Origin: Streptomyces sp. PR69
Lineage (GTDB): Bacteria > Actinomycetota > Actinomycetes > Streptomycetales > Streptomycetaceae
DNA length: 64,000 nucleotides
Direction of reading: 5' to 3'
Assembly (NCBI RefSeq): GCF_026420845.1
Contig: NZ_JAOWCB010000014.1
Location: 62,001-126,000 of the forward strand
The position numbers and the translations under genes are program-made. Shown one piece after another: positions 1 through 8,233 of the stretch. The first letter of the stretch is position 1. The number at the start of each line of letters is the position of its first letter. The notes below the pieces were generated by a model. The model was given only the letters and a program-made list of their open reading frames with translations. It was not told the DNA's origin and did not search any database.

Positions 1-615
1 GTGATCGGCTTCCATGAGCACACGGCCCTGCGTGCGTACAACACCTGTGCGTACTACACGGGCGGGGAGCTGCTGCACGCCCACCGCAAGCTGTATCTGC
101 CCAATTACCTCGCCTGGGAGGAGCGCAAGCACGTCAGCCCGGGGCAGCATCTGCGCGCCTACGAGCTGCCGCGCGGCCACGGCCGGGCGGCGACGCTCGT
201 GTGCAATGACGCCTGGCAGCCGGTGCTCCCCTGGATCGCCGTGCAGGACGGCGCGGAGGTGGTGATCGTCCCGGCGAACAGCGCGGCCAGTCTGGACCCC
301 GAGGCCATGGACACCGGGCTGTACTGGGACAGCCTGCTCGTCTACACGGCGCGGATGCTCCAGTGCTGGGTGGTCTTCGTCAACCGCGTGGGCAATGAGA
401 ACGGCGCGTCGTTCTGGGGCGGCTCCCGGGTGGTGGACCCGCGGGGGACGGTGGTGGCGCAGGCCCCCAAGTGGGAGCCCGGCCTGGTCACGGTCGACAT
501 CGACGCCCACGAGGCGCGCCGCCAGCGCCGCTCGGTCCCGCTGGTGGCGGAGGCCCGTCTGGGCCTGATCGACCGCGAGGTACGCCGTCTGATCGACGAA
601 GGCGGCGACAGCTGA
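1..615 (+). CDS. Carbon-nitrogen hydrolase (nitrilase superfamily), 5' truncated
   Basis: C-terminal 204 residues of a nitrilase-superfamily amidohydrolase; the gene begins before the window and the GTG at position 1 is just an in-frame Val codon. Two of the three catalytic residues are visible: Lys30 in HRKLYLPNY and the nucleophile Cys68 in LVCNDAW. The glutamate of the triad should lie upstream. The family hydrolyses non-peptide C-N bonds (N-carbamoyl amines, omega-amides, nitriles) in the cytoplasm. The exact substrate cannot be told from this fragment. A hairpin at 702-720 follows. Confidence 0.85.
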   Translation: MIGFHEHTALRAYNTCAYYTGGELLHAHRKLYLPNYLAWEERKHVSPGQHLRAYELPRGHGRAATLVCNDAWQPVLPWIAVQDGAEVVIVPANSAASLDPEAMDTGLYWDSLLVYTARMLQCWVVFVNRVGNENGASFWGGSRVVDPRGTVVAQAPKWEPGLVTVDIDAHEARRQRRSVPLVAEARLGLIDREVRRLIDEGGDS

Positions 616-633
616 CGCGCGGCTGACGCCTGG

Positions 634-701
634 CCGCACCCGCACCCGCACCCCGCACCCGCACCCCGCACCCCGCACCCGCATCCGCACCCGCACCCCG
701 C
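634..701. repeat. C-rich GCACCC tandem repeat
   Basis: About ten degenerate copies of the hexamer GCACCC and a GCACCCC variant lie between the nitrilase stop and the hairpin at 702-720. The complementary strand carries regular runs of three or four G and could form G-quadruplexes. No coding potential is apparent. Confidence 0.8.
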
Positions 702-720
702 CCCGGCCTCGGAGGCCGGG
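702..720. terminator. Hairpin between the nitrilase and lipoprotein genes
   Basis: Perfect 9-bp inverted repeat CCCGGCCTC / GAGGCCGGG with a 1-nt centre, between convergent genes ending at 615 and 739. It lacks a T-tract, as is usual for Streptomyces terminators. It probably acts in both directions. Confidence 0.6.
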
Positions 721-738
721 AAGCGTCCGAAAGGGTTC

Positions 739-1242
739 TCAGGGCGTCGGAATGCCCGTCGGCGTGTTCAGCGGCGTCCCGTCCGGGAGCTTCGCGTCAT
801 CCAGCTCGCCCGGGTCGGTCTTGACCAGCGTGTCCCTCGTCCCCGCCTCCCAGGCGAGGACGAGGGTTTCGCCGTCATTGGACTCGACCGTGCCCGCCGT
901 CCGCTCCGATCCGCCGCTCGCACAGGTGAGCGTGAGCGTCGGCTTGCCCGAGGACGAGGCGCCCGCGTCGGTGACCTGGCCGGTGCAGACCTGGCCGCCC
1001 GCGACGACCACCGCGAGCGTGCCGGTGACCGAGAGGGCGACGGGCCTGCCGTCCGTCTTCCCGGACCAGCTGCCCTCCAGGCTGCTGAGCGACGCGGCGC
1101 CTGTCCCGGCCGTGGATGCCGTCGGAGTGCCGGAGGGCTCTGACGTGTCGGAGCCGCCGCCTCCGCCGCCGCATCCGGCGAGGGCGAGCGAGGCCGTCAG
1201 CAGACCGACGGCCGCGGCGACCCCTGACATGCGCACCGACAT
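739..1242 (-). CDS. Small secreted lipoprotein, hypothetical
   Basis: From the start proposed here (ATG at 1242) the product is 167 aa: a short basic N-terminus (MSVRM), a hydrophobic segment and the lipobox LALAGC, so the Cys would be lipidated and the protein anchored outside the membrane. A Gly run and a Ser/Thr linker follow, then a roughly 110-residue domain with a single Cys pair. The function is not recognised. The frame stays open up to 1380, but that part is made of PVRM-type repeats and is unlikely to be translated. Other possible starts are 1230 and 1380. Confidence 0.6.
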   Translation of the reverse strand: MSVRMSGVAAAVGLLTASLALAGCGGGGGGSDTSEPSGTPTASTAGTGAASLSSLEGSWSGKTDGRPVALSVTGTLAVVVAGGQVCTGQVTDAGASSSGKPTLTLTCASGGSERTAGTVESNDGETLVLAWEAGTRDTLVKTDPGELDDAKLPDGTPLNTPTGIPTP

Positions 1243-1330
1243 GCGCACCGGCAGACGAACCGGCAGACGAACCGGAAATCGCACCGGCATCCGCGTCGAC
1301 ATGCACACCGACATGCGCACCGGCATGGGC
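1226..1330. repeat. Degenerate 12-bp tandem repeats at a lipoprotein 5' end
   Basis: Units related to GACATGCGCACCG and CGAACCGGCAGA recur through this stretch. Read in frame on the minus strand they give an MPVR/LPVR/MSVR series in front of the signal peptide. The array may move the apparent start codon of the lipoprotein gene between strains. Confidence 0.7.
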
Positions 1331-1430
1331 GCGGGCACCCGCTTGGGCGTGCGTACCGGCGTACGTACGGATCTGAGCACGGCTCATCCTCTCGTGACGG
1401 CTGGCGCGGGCGGCTGCCCAACTGCGCAAG

Positions 1431-1736
1431 CTACCAGGACGACTTGCGAACCCCCGGCAGGAATCCGGCGTGCGCCTGTTCGCGCATCCGTACCCGGGAG
1501 AGGCCGAACTTCCGCAGATGACCGCGCGGCCTGCCGTCCACGCCGTCCCGGTTGCGCACGCGCGTGGCGCTCGCGTCGCGCGGCTGACGCCTCAGTTCGC
1601 GCTGTGCGGCGAGCCGTTCCGACTCGCTTGCGCCGGGCCTGCGGATGATCTCCTTCAGCTCGGCGCGCCGCTCGGCGTACCGGGCGACGATCTCCATACG
1701 CCGCTCATTGCGGACGATTTTGCTCTTCTTCGCCAT
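1431..1736 (-). CDS. rpsN: 30S ribosomal protein S14, zinc-free paralogue
   Basis: 101 aa, the length of the long S14 form. It starts [13 protein letters not shown], has the LRRQPRDAS segment and ends with [11 protein letters not shown] and KSSW. It has no cysteines, so it is the C-minus, zinc-independent paralogue that replaces the zinc-ribbon S14 when zinc is scarce. The start codon overlaps the rpmB stop (TGATG), so the two are translationally coupled. Regulation by Zur is inferred from the palindrome at 2017-2033. Confidence 0.95.
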   Translation of the reverse strand: MAKKSKIVRNERRMEIVARYAERRAELKEIIRRPGASESERLAAQRELRRQPRDASATRVRNRDGVDGRPRGHLRKFGLSRVRMREQAHAGFLPGVRKSSW

Positions 1737-1972
1737 CAGATCTTCACCCCGCGGGCGCGGATCCGGGCGACGGCGGCCTCGATCCCGATCGAGTCGATGG
1801 TCTTGATCCCCTTCGCGCTGAGGGTGAGCCGGACATGCCGTCCCTCGCTCGGCAGCCAGTAGCGCTTGCGCTGGATGTTGGGGTCGAAGCGGCGCGAGGA
1901 GCGCCGGTGGGAGTGGGAGACGGCATTGCCGAAGCCGGGCTTGGCGCCGGTCAGCTGGCAGTGGGCGGACAA
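1736..1972 (-). CDS. rpmB: 50S ribosomal protein L28, zinc-free paralogue
   Basis: 78 aa, starting [36 protein letters not shown] and ending in RARGVKI: full-length L28. The zinc-binding CxxC pairs of the C-plus form are missing (only Cys5 remains), which marks the zinc-independent version. First gene of the leftward operon with rpsN and divergent from rpmG. The 75-bp intergenic region holds the Zur-type site, so both operons are probably derepressed together under zinc limitation. Confidence 0.95.
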   Translation of the reverse strand: MSAHCQLTGAKPGFGNAVSHSHRRSSRRFDPNIQRKRYWLPSEGRHVRLTLSAKGIKTIDSIGIEAAVARIRARGVKI

Positions 1973-2016
1973 GGGTGACCTACCTCTCGGTCGTGGGTAT
2001 GGACCATGGTTTGGTA

Positions 2017-2033
2017 ATGGAAACCATTTCCAT
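2017..2033. promoter_or_regulatory. Putative Zur box between divergent ribosomal protein operons
   Basis: Inverted repeat ATGGAAA-CCA-TTTCCAT, with 7-bp perfect arms, between rpmB (start 1972) and rpmG (start 2048). Read as a 7-1-7 element (TGGAAAC-C-ATTTCCA) it resembles the TGAAAAT-type operators bound by Zur in Streptomyces coelicolor. It is notably AT-rich against its surroundings. All genes on both sides are of zinc-sparing type, which supports the call. Binding itself is inferred. Confidence 0.75.
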
Positions 2034-2047
2034 TTACTCTACCTCCC

Positions 2048-2212
2048 ATGGCCCGCAACGAACTCCGCCCGATCATCAAGCTCCGCTCCACAGCGGGCAC
2101 CGGCTACACCTACGTCACCCGGAAGAACCGCCGTAACAACCCCGACCGGCTGACCCTGCGCAAGTACGACCCCGTCGCCGGCCGCCACGTCGACTTCCGA
2201 GAGGAGCGCTGA
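2048..2212 (+). CDS. rpmG: 50S ribosomal protein L33, zinc-free paralogue
   Basis: 54 aa: [20 protein letters not shown], then [20 protein letters not shown] and a short tail. It is typical L33 but has no cysteines, so it is the zinc-independent form. First gene of the rightward operon rpmG-rpmE-cobW-like-rpsR; rpmE begins 5 bp downstream. The start lies 15 bp after the Zur-type palindrome, so a repressor there would cover the promoter or leader. Confidence 0.95.
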   Translation: MARNELRPIIKLRSTAGTGYTYVTRKNRRNNPDRLTLRKYDPVAGRHVDFREER

Positions 2213-2217
2213 GCACC

Positions 2218-2493
2218 ATGAAGCCCGGCATTCATCCCCCGTACGGACCCGTCGTCTTCCGCGACAAGTCCGGCGGCCTCGCCTTCCTGACCCGCTCGAC
2301 CATGACGAGCGACAAGACGATCGAATGGGAGGACGGCAACACCTACCCGGTCGTCGACGTCGAGATCTCCTCCGCGAGCCACCCCTTCTACACGGGGACC
2401 GCACGGGTGATTGACACGGCCGGCCGCGTCGAGCGCTTCGAGCAGCGCTACGGACGCGGACGCCGGACCGGCGACAAGGGCGAGGCCCGCTGA
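2218..2493 (+). CDS. rpmE: 50S ribosomal protein L31 type B (zinc-free)
   Basis: 91 aa, the type B length. It begins [19 protein letters not shown] and has [13 protein letters not shown] and [14 protein letters not shown] segments. It has no cysteines, unlike zinc-binding type A L31. Displacement of zinc-loaded L31 by this form releases zinc from ribosomes in other bacteria. The stop overlaps the next gene's ATG by 1 bp (TGATG), so translation is coupled. Confidence 0.95.
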   Translation: MKPGIHPPYGPVVFRDKSGGLAFLTRSTMTSDKTIEWEDGNTYPVVDVEISSASHPFYTGTARVIDTAGRVERFEQRYGRGRRTGDKGEAR

Positions 2494-3722
2494 TGGACGG
2501 CTCGTCGTCCCGAAGCGAGCGGCCGGACAACGGGCGGCCGGACAGGGCGCGGCCGGATAAGGCGCTGCCGGACGGAGTGCTGCCCGTCGCCGTCGTCGCC
2601 GGACTGCACTCCGACGCCCGCAGGGCCGCCGTACAGCGGCTCCTCGACACCGTGCCCGGCAGCGTCGCGCTCCACCACGATCTGTCCGGCGCCGCCGAGC
2701 GCGGCACGGTCCTCCGCACCGTGCGCGACGCCCGCGAGGTCCTTGACACCGGTGAGACCCCGCTGGTCAACGACTGCGCCTGCTGCGCGCTGCGCGAGGA
2801 TCTCGTGCCGGAGCTGGAGCGGCTGGCGCACGGCCGTATGACGCGGCTCGCGATCGTCGAGCTCTGGGACTCGGTCGAGCCGAAGGCGATGGCGGAGGTC
2901 GTCGCCGCACACGGCGGGGACGACCTCGCCGTCACCTCGGTGATCACGGCCGTCGACCCGGCTCTGCTGCTGCCCTACCTCGGCAACGGCGACGACCTGA
3001 TGGAGGCGGGACTCGCCGCGGCCTCGACCGACCAGCGGACCGTCGCCGACACCTGGGCGCGCCAGCTGGAGTATGCGCCGGTGCTGGCGATCGCAGAGGG
3101 CGAGGAGGCGGATGCCGCCGACGACGAAGACCGGGCGCTGCTCGCCCAGCTCCATCCCACCGCCCGTCAGACGCCCGTGGCGGGCGACGGTCTGGCCGCC
3201 GCCGCGTTCGCCGGGTTCGATGTCGAGGCGGCGGCCGCCGCCCAGCATCCGGCCTGTGCGCTGCTGCCGCAGGACGCGGAGGAGAGCGGCGTCGGCACCC
3301 TTGTCTGGCGCCGCCGCCGCCCCTTCCACCCGGGGCGGCTGTATGCCGCGCTGGAGGATCTGACCTGCGCGGCCGCCCGCAGCCGCGGCCGCTTCTGGCT
3401 CGCCGACCGGCCGGACACCCTGCTGGCCTGGGACGCCGCCGGCGGTGCGCTCTGTGTGGAGAGCGCGGGCCCCTGGCTCGCATCGCTCCCGGACGCCGCC
3501 TGGGAGATGGTGCCGCCGGTCCGCAGGGCCGCGGCCGCGCTGGACTGGGACTTCGAGCACGGGGACCGCTGCCAGCACCTGGTTTTCACCTCACCCGGTC
3601 TGGACCGGGACGGTCTGACGCGGCTCCTGGAGTCCTGCCTGCTGACCGACGCCGAGTACGCCGCCGGCCGTGAGGCCTGGAAGCGGCTGCCGCCCGCCTT
3701 CGACAACCTCCTGGAGGTCTGA
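2493..3722 (+). CDS. CobW/COG0523 family protein with lost GTPase motifs
   Basis: 409 aa. The overall layout is that of a COG0523 (YeiR/ZigA/YciC-like) metallochaperone: an N-terminal GTPase-like domain, the metal-binding CxCC motif in [12 protein letters not shown] (about residues 91-102) and a CobW_C domain with [12 protein letters not shown]. The GTP-binding elements are missing. The P-loop position reads [10 protein letters not shown] instead of GxxxxGKT, the Walker B/ExxG position reads VELWDSVEP, and the NKxD position reads IAEGEEAD. It lies in a Zur-type operon between L31 and S18, which suggests a zinc-related role, but hydrolysis of GTP looks unlikely. Confidence 0.8.
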   Translation: MDGSSSRSERPDNGRPDRARPDKALPDGVLPVAVVAGLHSDARRAAVQRLLDTVPGSVALHHDLSGAAERGTVLRTVRDAREVLDTGETPLVNDCACCALREDLVPELERLAHGRMTRLAIVELWDSVEPKAMAEVVAAHGGDDLAVTSVITAVDPALLLPYLGNGDDLMEAGLAAASTDQRTVADTWARQLEYAPVLAIAEGEEADAADDEDRALLAQLHPTARQTPVAGDGLAAAAFAGFDVEAAAAAQHPACALLPQDAEESGVGTLVWRRRRPFHPGRLYAALEDLTCAAARSRGRFWLADRPDTLLAWDAAGGALCVESAGPWLASLPDAAWEMVPPVRRAAAALDWDFEHGDRCQHLVFTSPGLDRDGLTRLLESCLLTDAEYAAGREAWKRLPPAFDNLLEV

Positions 3723-3723
3723 C

Positions 3724-3966
3724 ATGCCCCGCCGCCCCGATGCGCGCAAGCCCGCCAAGTCCCGCCCCAATCCGCTGGACCAGGCGAACATCACCTATAT
3801 CGACTACAAGGACACCGATCTGCTGCGGAAATTCATCTCCGACCGCGGCAAGATCCGCAGCCGCCGGGTGACCCGTGTCTCGGCGCAGCAGCAGCGGCAG
3901 CTCGCTCGGGCGATCAAGAATGCCCGGGAGATGGCGCTGTTGCCTTACTCCTCCACGGGACGCTGA
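3724..3966 (+). CDS. rpsR: 30S ribosomal protein S18 paralogue
   Basis: 80 aa, with the S18 core [20 protein letters not shown] and [19 protein letters not shown]. It has no cysteines, consistent with a zinc-independent variant. It starts 1 bp after the preceding TGA and is the last gene of the zinc-stress operon. Confidence 0.93.
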   Translation: MPRRPDARKPAKSRPNPLDQANITYIDYKDTDLLRKFISDRGKIRSRRVTRVSAQQQRQLARAIKNAREMALLPYSSTGR

Positions 3967-4168
3967 TCGCCGACAGCAGCTGAACGGCTGAATTCCGTGC
4001 TCTCCGGGAGCTTCCGGAGCCCGTCGTGCGTCTTCTCCTGAGGAGGTGACCGCGGGAGCACCCTCCGTGCACGTGCATCTGCGTCTGCATCCGTCCATGC
4101 ATCCGCACGTGAACGCGGCTATGATCCGGGAACAGTTGACCCTTGCACCTTGTATCCCGGGAGCGACT

Positions 4169-4411
4169 GTGCACGACGTGTACAACGGCATGGCGGCCAC
4201 GGAGCTTCAAGGGGTCGTCTGGCAGAAGAGCAGGCACAGCAACTCGCAGGGCTCGTGCGTGGAGTTCGCCAAACTGCCCGGCGGGCATGTGGCGATGCGC
4301 AATTCACGGCACCCGGACGGGCCCGCCCTGGTCTATACGCCCGCAGAGATCGAAGCCTTGCTGCTGGGCGTCAAGGACGGCGAGTTCGACCATCTGGTCG
4401 CGGGAGGCTGA
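4169..4411 (+). CDS. DUF397 domain protein
   Basis: 80 aa from GTG 4169, which has a GGGAG 5 bp upstream; ATG 4190 is an alternative. The DUF397 signature is clear: VVWQKSRHSNSQGSCVEFA, VAMRNSRHPDGPALVYTP, then an EIEALLLGVKDGEFDHL tail. These small proteins are very abundant in Streptomyces, almost always beside an anti-sigma-like ATPase and a DUF5753 helix-turn-helix regulator, as here. They are thought to act in WhiJ-type regulatory modules that influence development, but their biochemical role is unknown. Confidence 0.9.
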   Translation: MHDVYNGMAATELQGVVWQKSRHSNSQGSCVEFAKLPGGHVAMRNSRHPDGPALVYTPAEIEALLLGVKDGEFDHLVAGG

Positions 4412-4430
4412 CGGCCGTACAGCGCACAGA

Positions 4431-4454
4431 GGGCTCGGCCGTCCGGCCGAGCCC
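4431..4454. terminator. Bidirectional terminator hairpin
   Basis: Perfect 11-bp inverted repeat GGGCTCGGCCG / CGGCCGAGCCC with a 2-nt centre, 20 bp after the DUF397 stop and facing the convergent ATPase gene. It is followed by TCACCTTTAT on the plus strand. Confidence 0.8.
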
Positions 4455-4503
4455 TCACCTTTATGCCGAGCCCTCTGCTGCCGTGAGGCCCCGGCGTTTC
4501 CCG

Positions 4504-5022
4504 CTAAGTCAGCCGGAACAGCGCCCAGACCACCTTGCCCCGCAGCGTCCCCGCCAGCGGATGCCAGCCCCAGCCGTCGCTGAAGGAGTCCACCAGGAAC
4601 AGCCCCCGCCCGGACTCAGCCGAACCGCTCGGGTCGGGAGGGAAGGGCGTGTCATCGGACAGCTCGCCCGGCTCCGGGCTCTCTTCGCTGGGATCGCGCA
4701 CCGCGCACACCAGGCGGCCAGTCCAGCGCATCAAGTGCAGTCGTACGGGCGGGTCCTGGGGCCCCGAGGCCGTGTCCGCCGCCGGCGGCAGGGCGTGCCG
4801 CAGCGCATTGGTGACCAGTTCGGAGACGACCAGAGCCACATCGTCGAAACGCTCTCCGAGACCCCACTGGCCGAGCGTCGCCTTGGTGAACTGCCGTGCC
4901 CCGCGGACCGCTTCATAGCGGGCGGGCAGTGCGCACGAAGCCGAGCTGGAGACAGTGGAGGGGTCGAAAGGAGGAAGCCCCTGCCGCAACGGCTCGAGCA
5001 TGGTCGATCCATTCGTCCCCAT
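4504..5022 (-). CDS. Anti-sigma-like ATP-binding protein (HATPase_c)
   Basis: 172 aa from ATG 5022 (GGGGAG 11 bp upstream); the frame extends to 5148 without a ribosome site. It has the GHKL fold of the RsbW/SpoIIAB type. The N box is VSELVTNALRHA, a G-box region GRGLFLVDSFSDGWGW is present, and an acidic insert holds Pro/Glu residues. The family binds ATP and partner sigma or regulatory proteins, and in Streptomyces most members are linked to DUF397 and DUF5753 proteins, as seen here. No membrane segment. Confidence 0.88.
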   Translation of the reverse strand: MGTNGSTMLEPLRQGLPPFDPSTVSSSASCALPARYEAVRGARQFTKATLGQWGLGERFDDVALVVSELVTNALRHALPPAADTASGPQDPPVRLHLMRWTGRLVCAVRDPSEESPEPGELSDDTPFPPDPSGSAESGRGLFLVDSFSDGWGWHPLAGTLRGKVVWALFRLT

Positions 5023-5395
5023 GCGAGGCACTCCCCGGGAATCGCGGTTGTGGTGTGACAACACGAACGAGCACGCAGGTGCGCGGGCACCATCGTTCCC
5101 AATGCGCAGGGCAGATGCAAGGGCAGATGCACGTGCACGCGCCCGCACTGTCCGGCCCCGTGCCGTTTCTTAACCATTTCTTCCATGGGCCTTCCGCGGG
5201 TCTTCCACAGGTCTTCCACGGCTCTCCCGCCCTTTGCTGCCCGAGAGCTGGCTCAGTGCGGCTCATTTCCGTAATCGAACGAGTACACGCTGAAGCGTTT
5301 GATGGCAGAATCCACCGCAGTCGGGGCTCGGGGGACTCCGGGGAGGTACAAGAGACAGACGGACAGGCCGAGCAGCGATGGGGAGGGCGGAGACC
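5023..5395. other. Divergent intergenic region of the regulator module
   Basis: 373 bp between the ATPase gene and the helix-turn-helix gene. It contains a stretch of GCAGATGCA-like repeats (about 5100-5140), tandem GGTCTTCCAC/GGTCTTCCGC units near 5190-5220, and a less GC-rich segment (5260-5310) likely to hold the promoter of the regulator. No gene seen. Confidence 0.5.
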
Positions 5396-6301
5396 GTGAC
5401 CGGTGTCGACGCTGGAGGCGGGGCGTGGGGACTCCCCCGGTCCGAAGGGCCGGGCGGGGGTTCCGTGGTACGGCGCATCCTGCTGGGTTCGCAGCTGCGC
5501 CGGCTGCGCGAGACCCGCGGCATCACCCGTGAAGCCGCCGGATACTCGATCCGCGCATCCGAATCCAAGATCAGCCGTATGGAGTTGGGACGGGTGAGCT
5601 TCAAGGCGAGGGATGTCGAGGACCTGCTCACGCTTTACGGCGTCACCGACGCCACGGAGCGCCAGGCGCTGCTCGGACTCGCCAAGGAGGCCAATGTCGC
5701 CGGCTGGTGGCACAGCTTCAGCGATGTGCTGCCCGGCTGGTTCCAGACATACATCGGCCTGGAGGGCGCGGCCTCGCTGATCCGCATCTACGAGGTGCAG
5801 TTCGTCCACGGTCTGCTGCAGACGGAGTCATACGCCCATGCCGTCGTCGCGCGCGGCATGCCGGGCGCCCCGGCCGCCGAGATAGACCGCCGGGTCGCGC
5901 TGCGTCTGGAACGGCAGAAGACCCTGGTCTCCGAGCGCGCCCCGCACTTCCACGCCGTGCTGGACGAAGCGGCGCTGCGCCGTCCGTACGGCGATCGGGC
6001 CGTGATGCAGGCCCAGTTGAAGCATCTGATCGAGATATCCGAGCAGCCCAACATCACCCTCCAGGTGATGCCGTTCAGCTTCGGCGGGCACGCGGGCGAG
6101 AGCGGGGCGTTCACCATGCTGCGCTTCCCCGAGTCGGACCTCTCCGACCTCGTCTATCTCGAACAGCTCACCAGCGCCCTCTACCTCGACAAGCGCGAGG
6201 ACGTCGCCCAGTACGAGCGGGTGATGGAGCGGCTCCAGCAGGACAGCCCCGATCCGGCGGGAAGCCGCGATCTTCTTCGTGGTCTACTCCAACTCATCTG
6301 A
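5396..6301 (+). CDS. XRE-family regulator with DUF5753 domain
   Basis: 301 aa from GTG 5396, preceded by GGGGAGGGCGGAG; ATG 5378 has no good ribosome site. The N-terminal helix-turn-helix (LGSQLRRLRETRGITREAAG, then SIRASESKISRMELG) is followed by the DUF5753 domain typical of WhiJ-like Streptomyces regulators, including the segment VQFVHGLLQTESYA and QVMPFSFGGHAG. The other two members of the module, DUF397 and the ATPase, lie on the left, the ATPase being divergent. Probably a DNA-binding regulator whose activity is tuned by a DUF397 partner. Confidence 0.92.
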   Translation: MTGVDAGGGAWGLPRSEGPGGGSVVRRILLGSQLRRLRETRGITREAAGYSIRASESKISRMELGRVSFKARDVEDLLTLYGVTDATERQALLGLAKEANVAGWWHSFSDVLPGWFQTYIGLEGAASLIRIYEVQFVHGLLQTESYAHAVVARGMPGAPAAEIDRRVALRLERQKTLVSERAPHFHAVLDEAALRRPYGDRAVMQAQLKHLIEISEQPNITLQVMPFSFGGHAGESGAFTMLRFPESDLSDLVYLEQLTSALYLDKREDVAQYERVMERLQQDSPDPAGSRDLLRGLLQLI

Positions 6302-6469
6302 AACAGCAGTACGATGACACGGCATCAGACAGTTGCCGTGCGCGGTCGGTCGCAGCCGTGAACGGCGACAGCGCCACCGGACGTACGTATGGCTGAGCAG
6401 TCGTGGGTACGTACGGCAGACGGCACCACCCGGCAGTTCCCCCAGACGACCGGCAGTAGGGATCCGATC

Positions 6470-7927
6470 ATGTCCTTCTTCACCGAACTGGCCCATCAGT
6501 ACATAGACGGCGAGTGGAAGCCCGGCAGCGGCTCCTGGGACATCATCGACTTCAATCCCTACAGCGGAGAGAAGCTGGCCTCCATCACGGTGGCCACCGC
6601 CGACGAGGTCGACCAGGCATACCGCGCCGCCGAGCGGGCACAGAGCGCCTGGGCGGACACCAACCCGTACACCCGCCGGCTGGTCTTCGAGCGGGCGCTG
6701 CGGATCATCGAGGACCGTGAGCAGGAGATCACCGAGGCGATCATCGCGGAGCTGGGCGGCACCCACCTCAAGGCCGCCTTCGAGCTGCACCTCGCCAAGG
6801 AGTTCCTGCGGGAGGCGGTCCAGCTGGCGCTGCGCGCCGAGGGCCGTATCCTGCCCTCGCCCTCCGACGGCAAGGAGAACCGCGTCTACCGGCTGCCCGT
6901 CGGCGTCGTGGGCGTGATCAGCCCCTTCAACTTCCCCTTCCTCCTCTCGCTGAAGTCGGTCGCGCCGGCGCTGGCGCTGGGCAACGCGGTCGTCCTCAAG
7001 CCGCACCAGAACACCCCGATCTGCGGCGGTGCGCTGGTCGCCAAGGTGCTCGCGGACGCGGGGCTGCCGGCCGGACTGCTCAATGTCGTCATCACCGACA
7101 TCGCGGAGATCGGGGACGCGCTGATCGCCCACCCGGTCCCCAAGGCGATCTCCTTCACCGGCTCCGACCGGGTCGGCCGCCATGTCGCGACCGTCTGCGC
7201 CGCGAACTTCAAACGCGCCATCCTCGAACTGGGCGGCAACAGCGCCCTGATCGTGCTCGACGACGCGGACGTCGACTACGCGGTGGACGCGGCGGTCTTC
7301 AGCCGGTACGTACACCAGGGCCAGGTCTGCATGGCCGCCAACCGCATCCTGGTGGACCGCAGCGTGGAGGCGGAGTTCACCGAGAAGTTCACCGCCAAGG
7401 TCAGGACCCTGCGCGTCGGCGACCCGGCGGACCCCGCCACCCACATCGGGCCGCTGATCAACTCCTCGCAGGCGGAGGCGGTCACCTCGCTTGTCGAGCA
7501 GACGGTGAAGGCGGGGGCGACACCGCTGGTGCAGGGCGGTGCGCAGGGCAATCTGGTCTCCCCTTCGGTGCTTGCCGGGCTGCCCGCCGACTCCCCAGTC
7601 CTGCGGCAGGAGATCTTCGGGCCGGTCGCGCTGATCGTGCCGTTCGACGGGGAGGAGGAGGCGGTCCGCATCGCCAACGACACCCCGTACGGGCTCAGCG
7701 GGGCCGTGCACACGGGCGATGTGGAGCGGGGCGTACGGCTCGCCCGGCGTATCCACACCGGCATGATCCACATCAATGACAGCACGGTCCACGACGAGCC
7801 GATCGTGCCGTTCGGCGGTGAGAAGCACTCCGGCGTCGGGCGGCTGAACGGCGACTCGATGCTGGAGGCGTTCACCACGCAGAAGTGGATCTCGGTGCAG
7901 CACGGGCGCTCGCAGTTCCCGTTCTGA
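6470..7927 (+). CDS. NAD(P)+-dependent aldehyde dehydrogenase
   Basis: 485 aa from ATG 6470 (AGTAGGGATC upstream), a full-length ALDH-superfamily enzyme. It has the N-terminal YIDGEW, the catalytic Asn region SPFNFPF, ELGGNSALIVLDD containing the general-base Glu, the nucleophile Cys in GQVCMAANR and the C-terminal EIFGPVALIVPFD. It oxidises aldehydes to acids in the cytoplasm. The motif set is closest to benzaldehyde or vanillin dehydrogenases, but the substrate cannot be fixed. It follows the DUF5753 regulator on the same strand after 168 bp. Confidence 0.93.
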   Translation: MSFFTELAHQYIDGEWKPGSGSWDIIDFNPYSGEKLASITVATADEVDQAYRAAERAQSAWADTNPYTRRLVFERALRIIEDREQEITEAIIAELGGTHLKAAFELHLAKEFLREAVQLALRAEGRILPSPSDGKENRVYRLPVGVVGVISPFNFPFLLSLKSVAPALALGNAVVLKPHQNTPICGGALVAKVLADAGLPAGLLNVVITDIAEIGDALIAHPVPKAISFTGSDRVGRHVATVCAANFKRAILELGGNSALIVLDDADVDYAVDAAVFSRYVHQGQVCMAANRILVDRSVEAEFTEKFTAKVRTLRVGDPADPATHIGPLINSSQAEAVTSLVEQTVKAGATPLVQGGAQGNLVSPSVLAGLPADSPVLRQEIFGPVALIVPFDGEEEAVRIANDTPYGLSGAVHTGDVERGVRLARRIHTGMIHINDSTVHDEPIVPFGGEKHSGVGRLNGDSMLEAFTTQKWISVQHGRSQFPF

Positions 7928-8049
7928 CGACGGCAGTGCGAGGGGAGTCGCGCGAGGGCAGCCGCGGGCAGCCTAGTCAAACTTGACTGGGAAGAAGGCG
8001 CCATGGCGGCCTCGGCGATCCGGCTGCTGGTCCTGGGAGCCACCTGTGC

Positions 8050-8217
8050 GTGCACTCCGCGGACGCCGGAGCCCAGTGGACGCGGGGGCTGATCGAGCGC
8101 ATCGGGAGCGGCGCGCACACCTTCGCGGGGGAGGGCGAGCCGTTCGCCGGCGTACTGGGGGAGGGGCAGGACAACCCGTACGCCACCGGCGTCCCGCACC
8201 CCGAGGACGACGCCTGA
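8050..8217 (+). CDS. Possible small ORF or gene remnant
   Basis: A 55-aa frame from GTG 8050, VHSADAGAQWTRGLIERIGS then GAHTFAGEGEPFAGVLGEGQ and a PHPEDDA tail, uses GC-ending codons like real genes. The coding-like composition continues upstream in the same frame (AAGPGSHLC) without a convincing start, and a separate short frame begins at ATG 8003 with a fair ribosome site. This may be the decayed 3' end of a longer gene lying between the aldehyde dehydrogenase and glutamate decarboxylase genes. No family recognised. Confidence 0.3.
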   Translation: MHSADAGAQWTRGLIERIGSGAHTFAGEGEPFAGVLGEGQDNPYATGVPHPEDDA

Positions 8218-8233
8218 GCGGTGCGCGACGCGG

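Noticed and set aside
1226..1330. Possible CRISPR-like repeats
   Set aside because: Units are about 12 bp, contiguous and degenerate, without spacers. The other tandem arrays in the window are likewise simple repeats.
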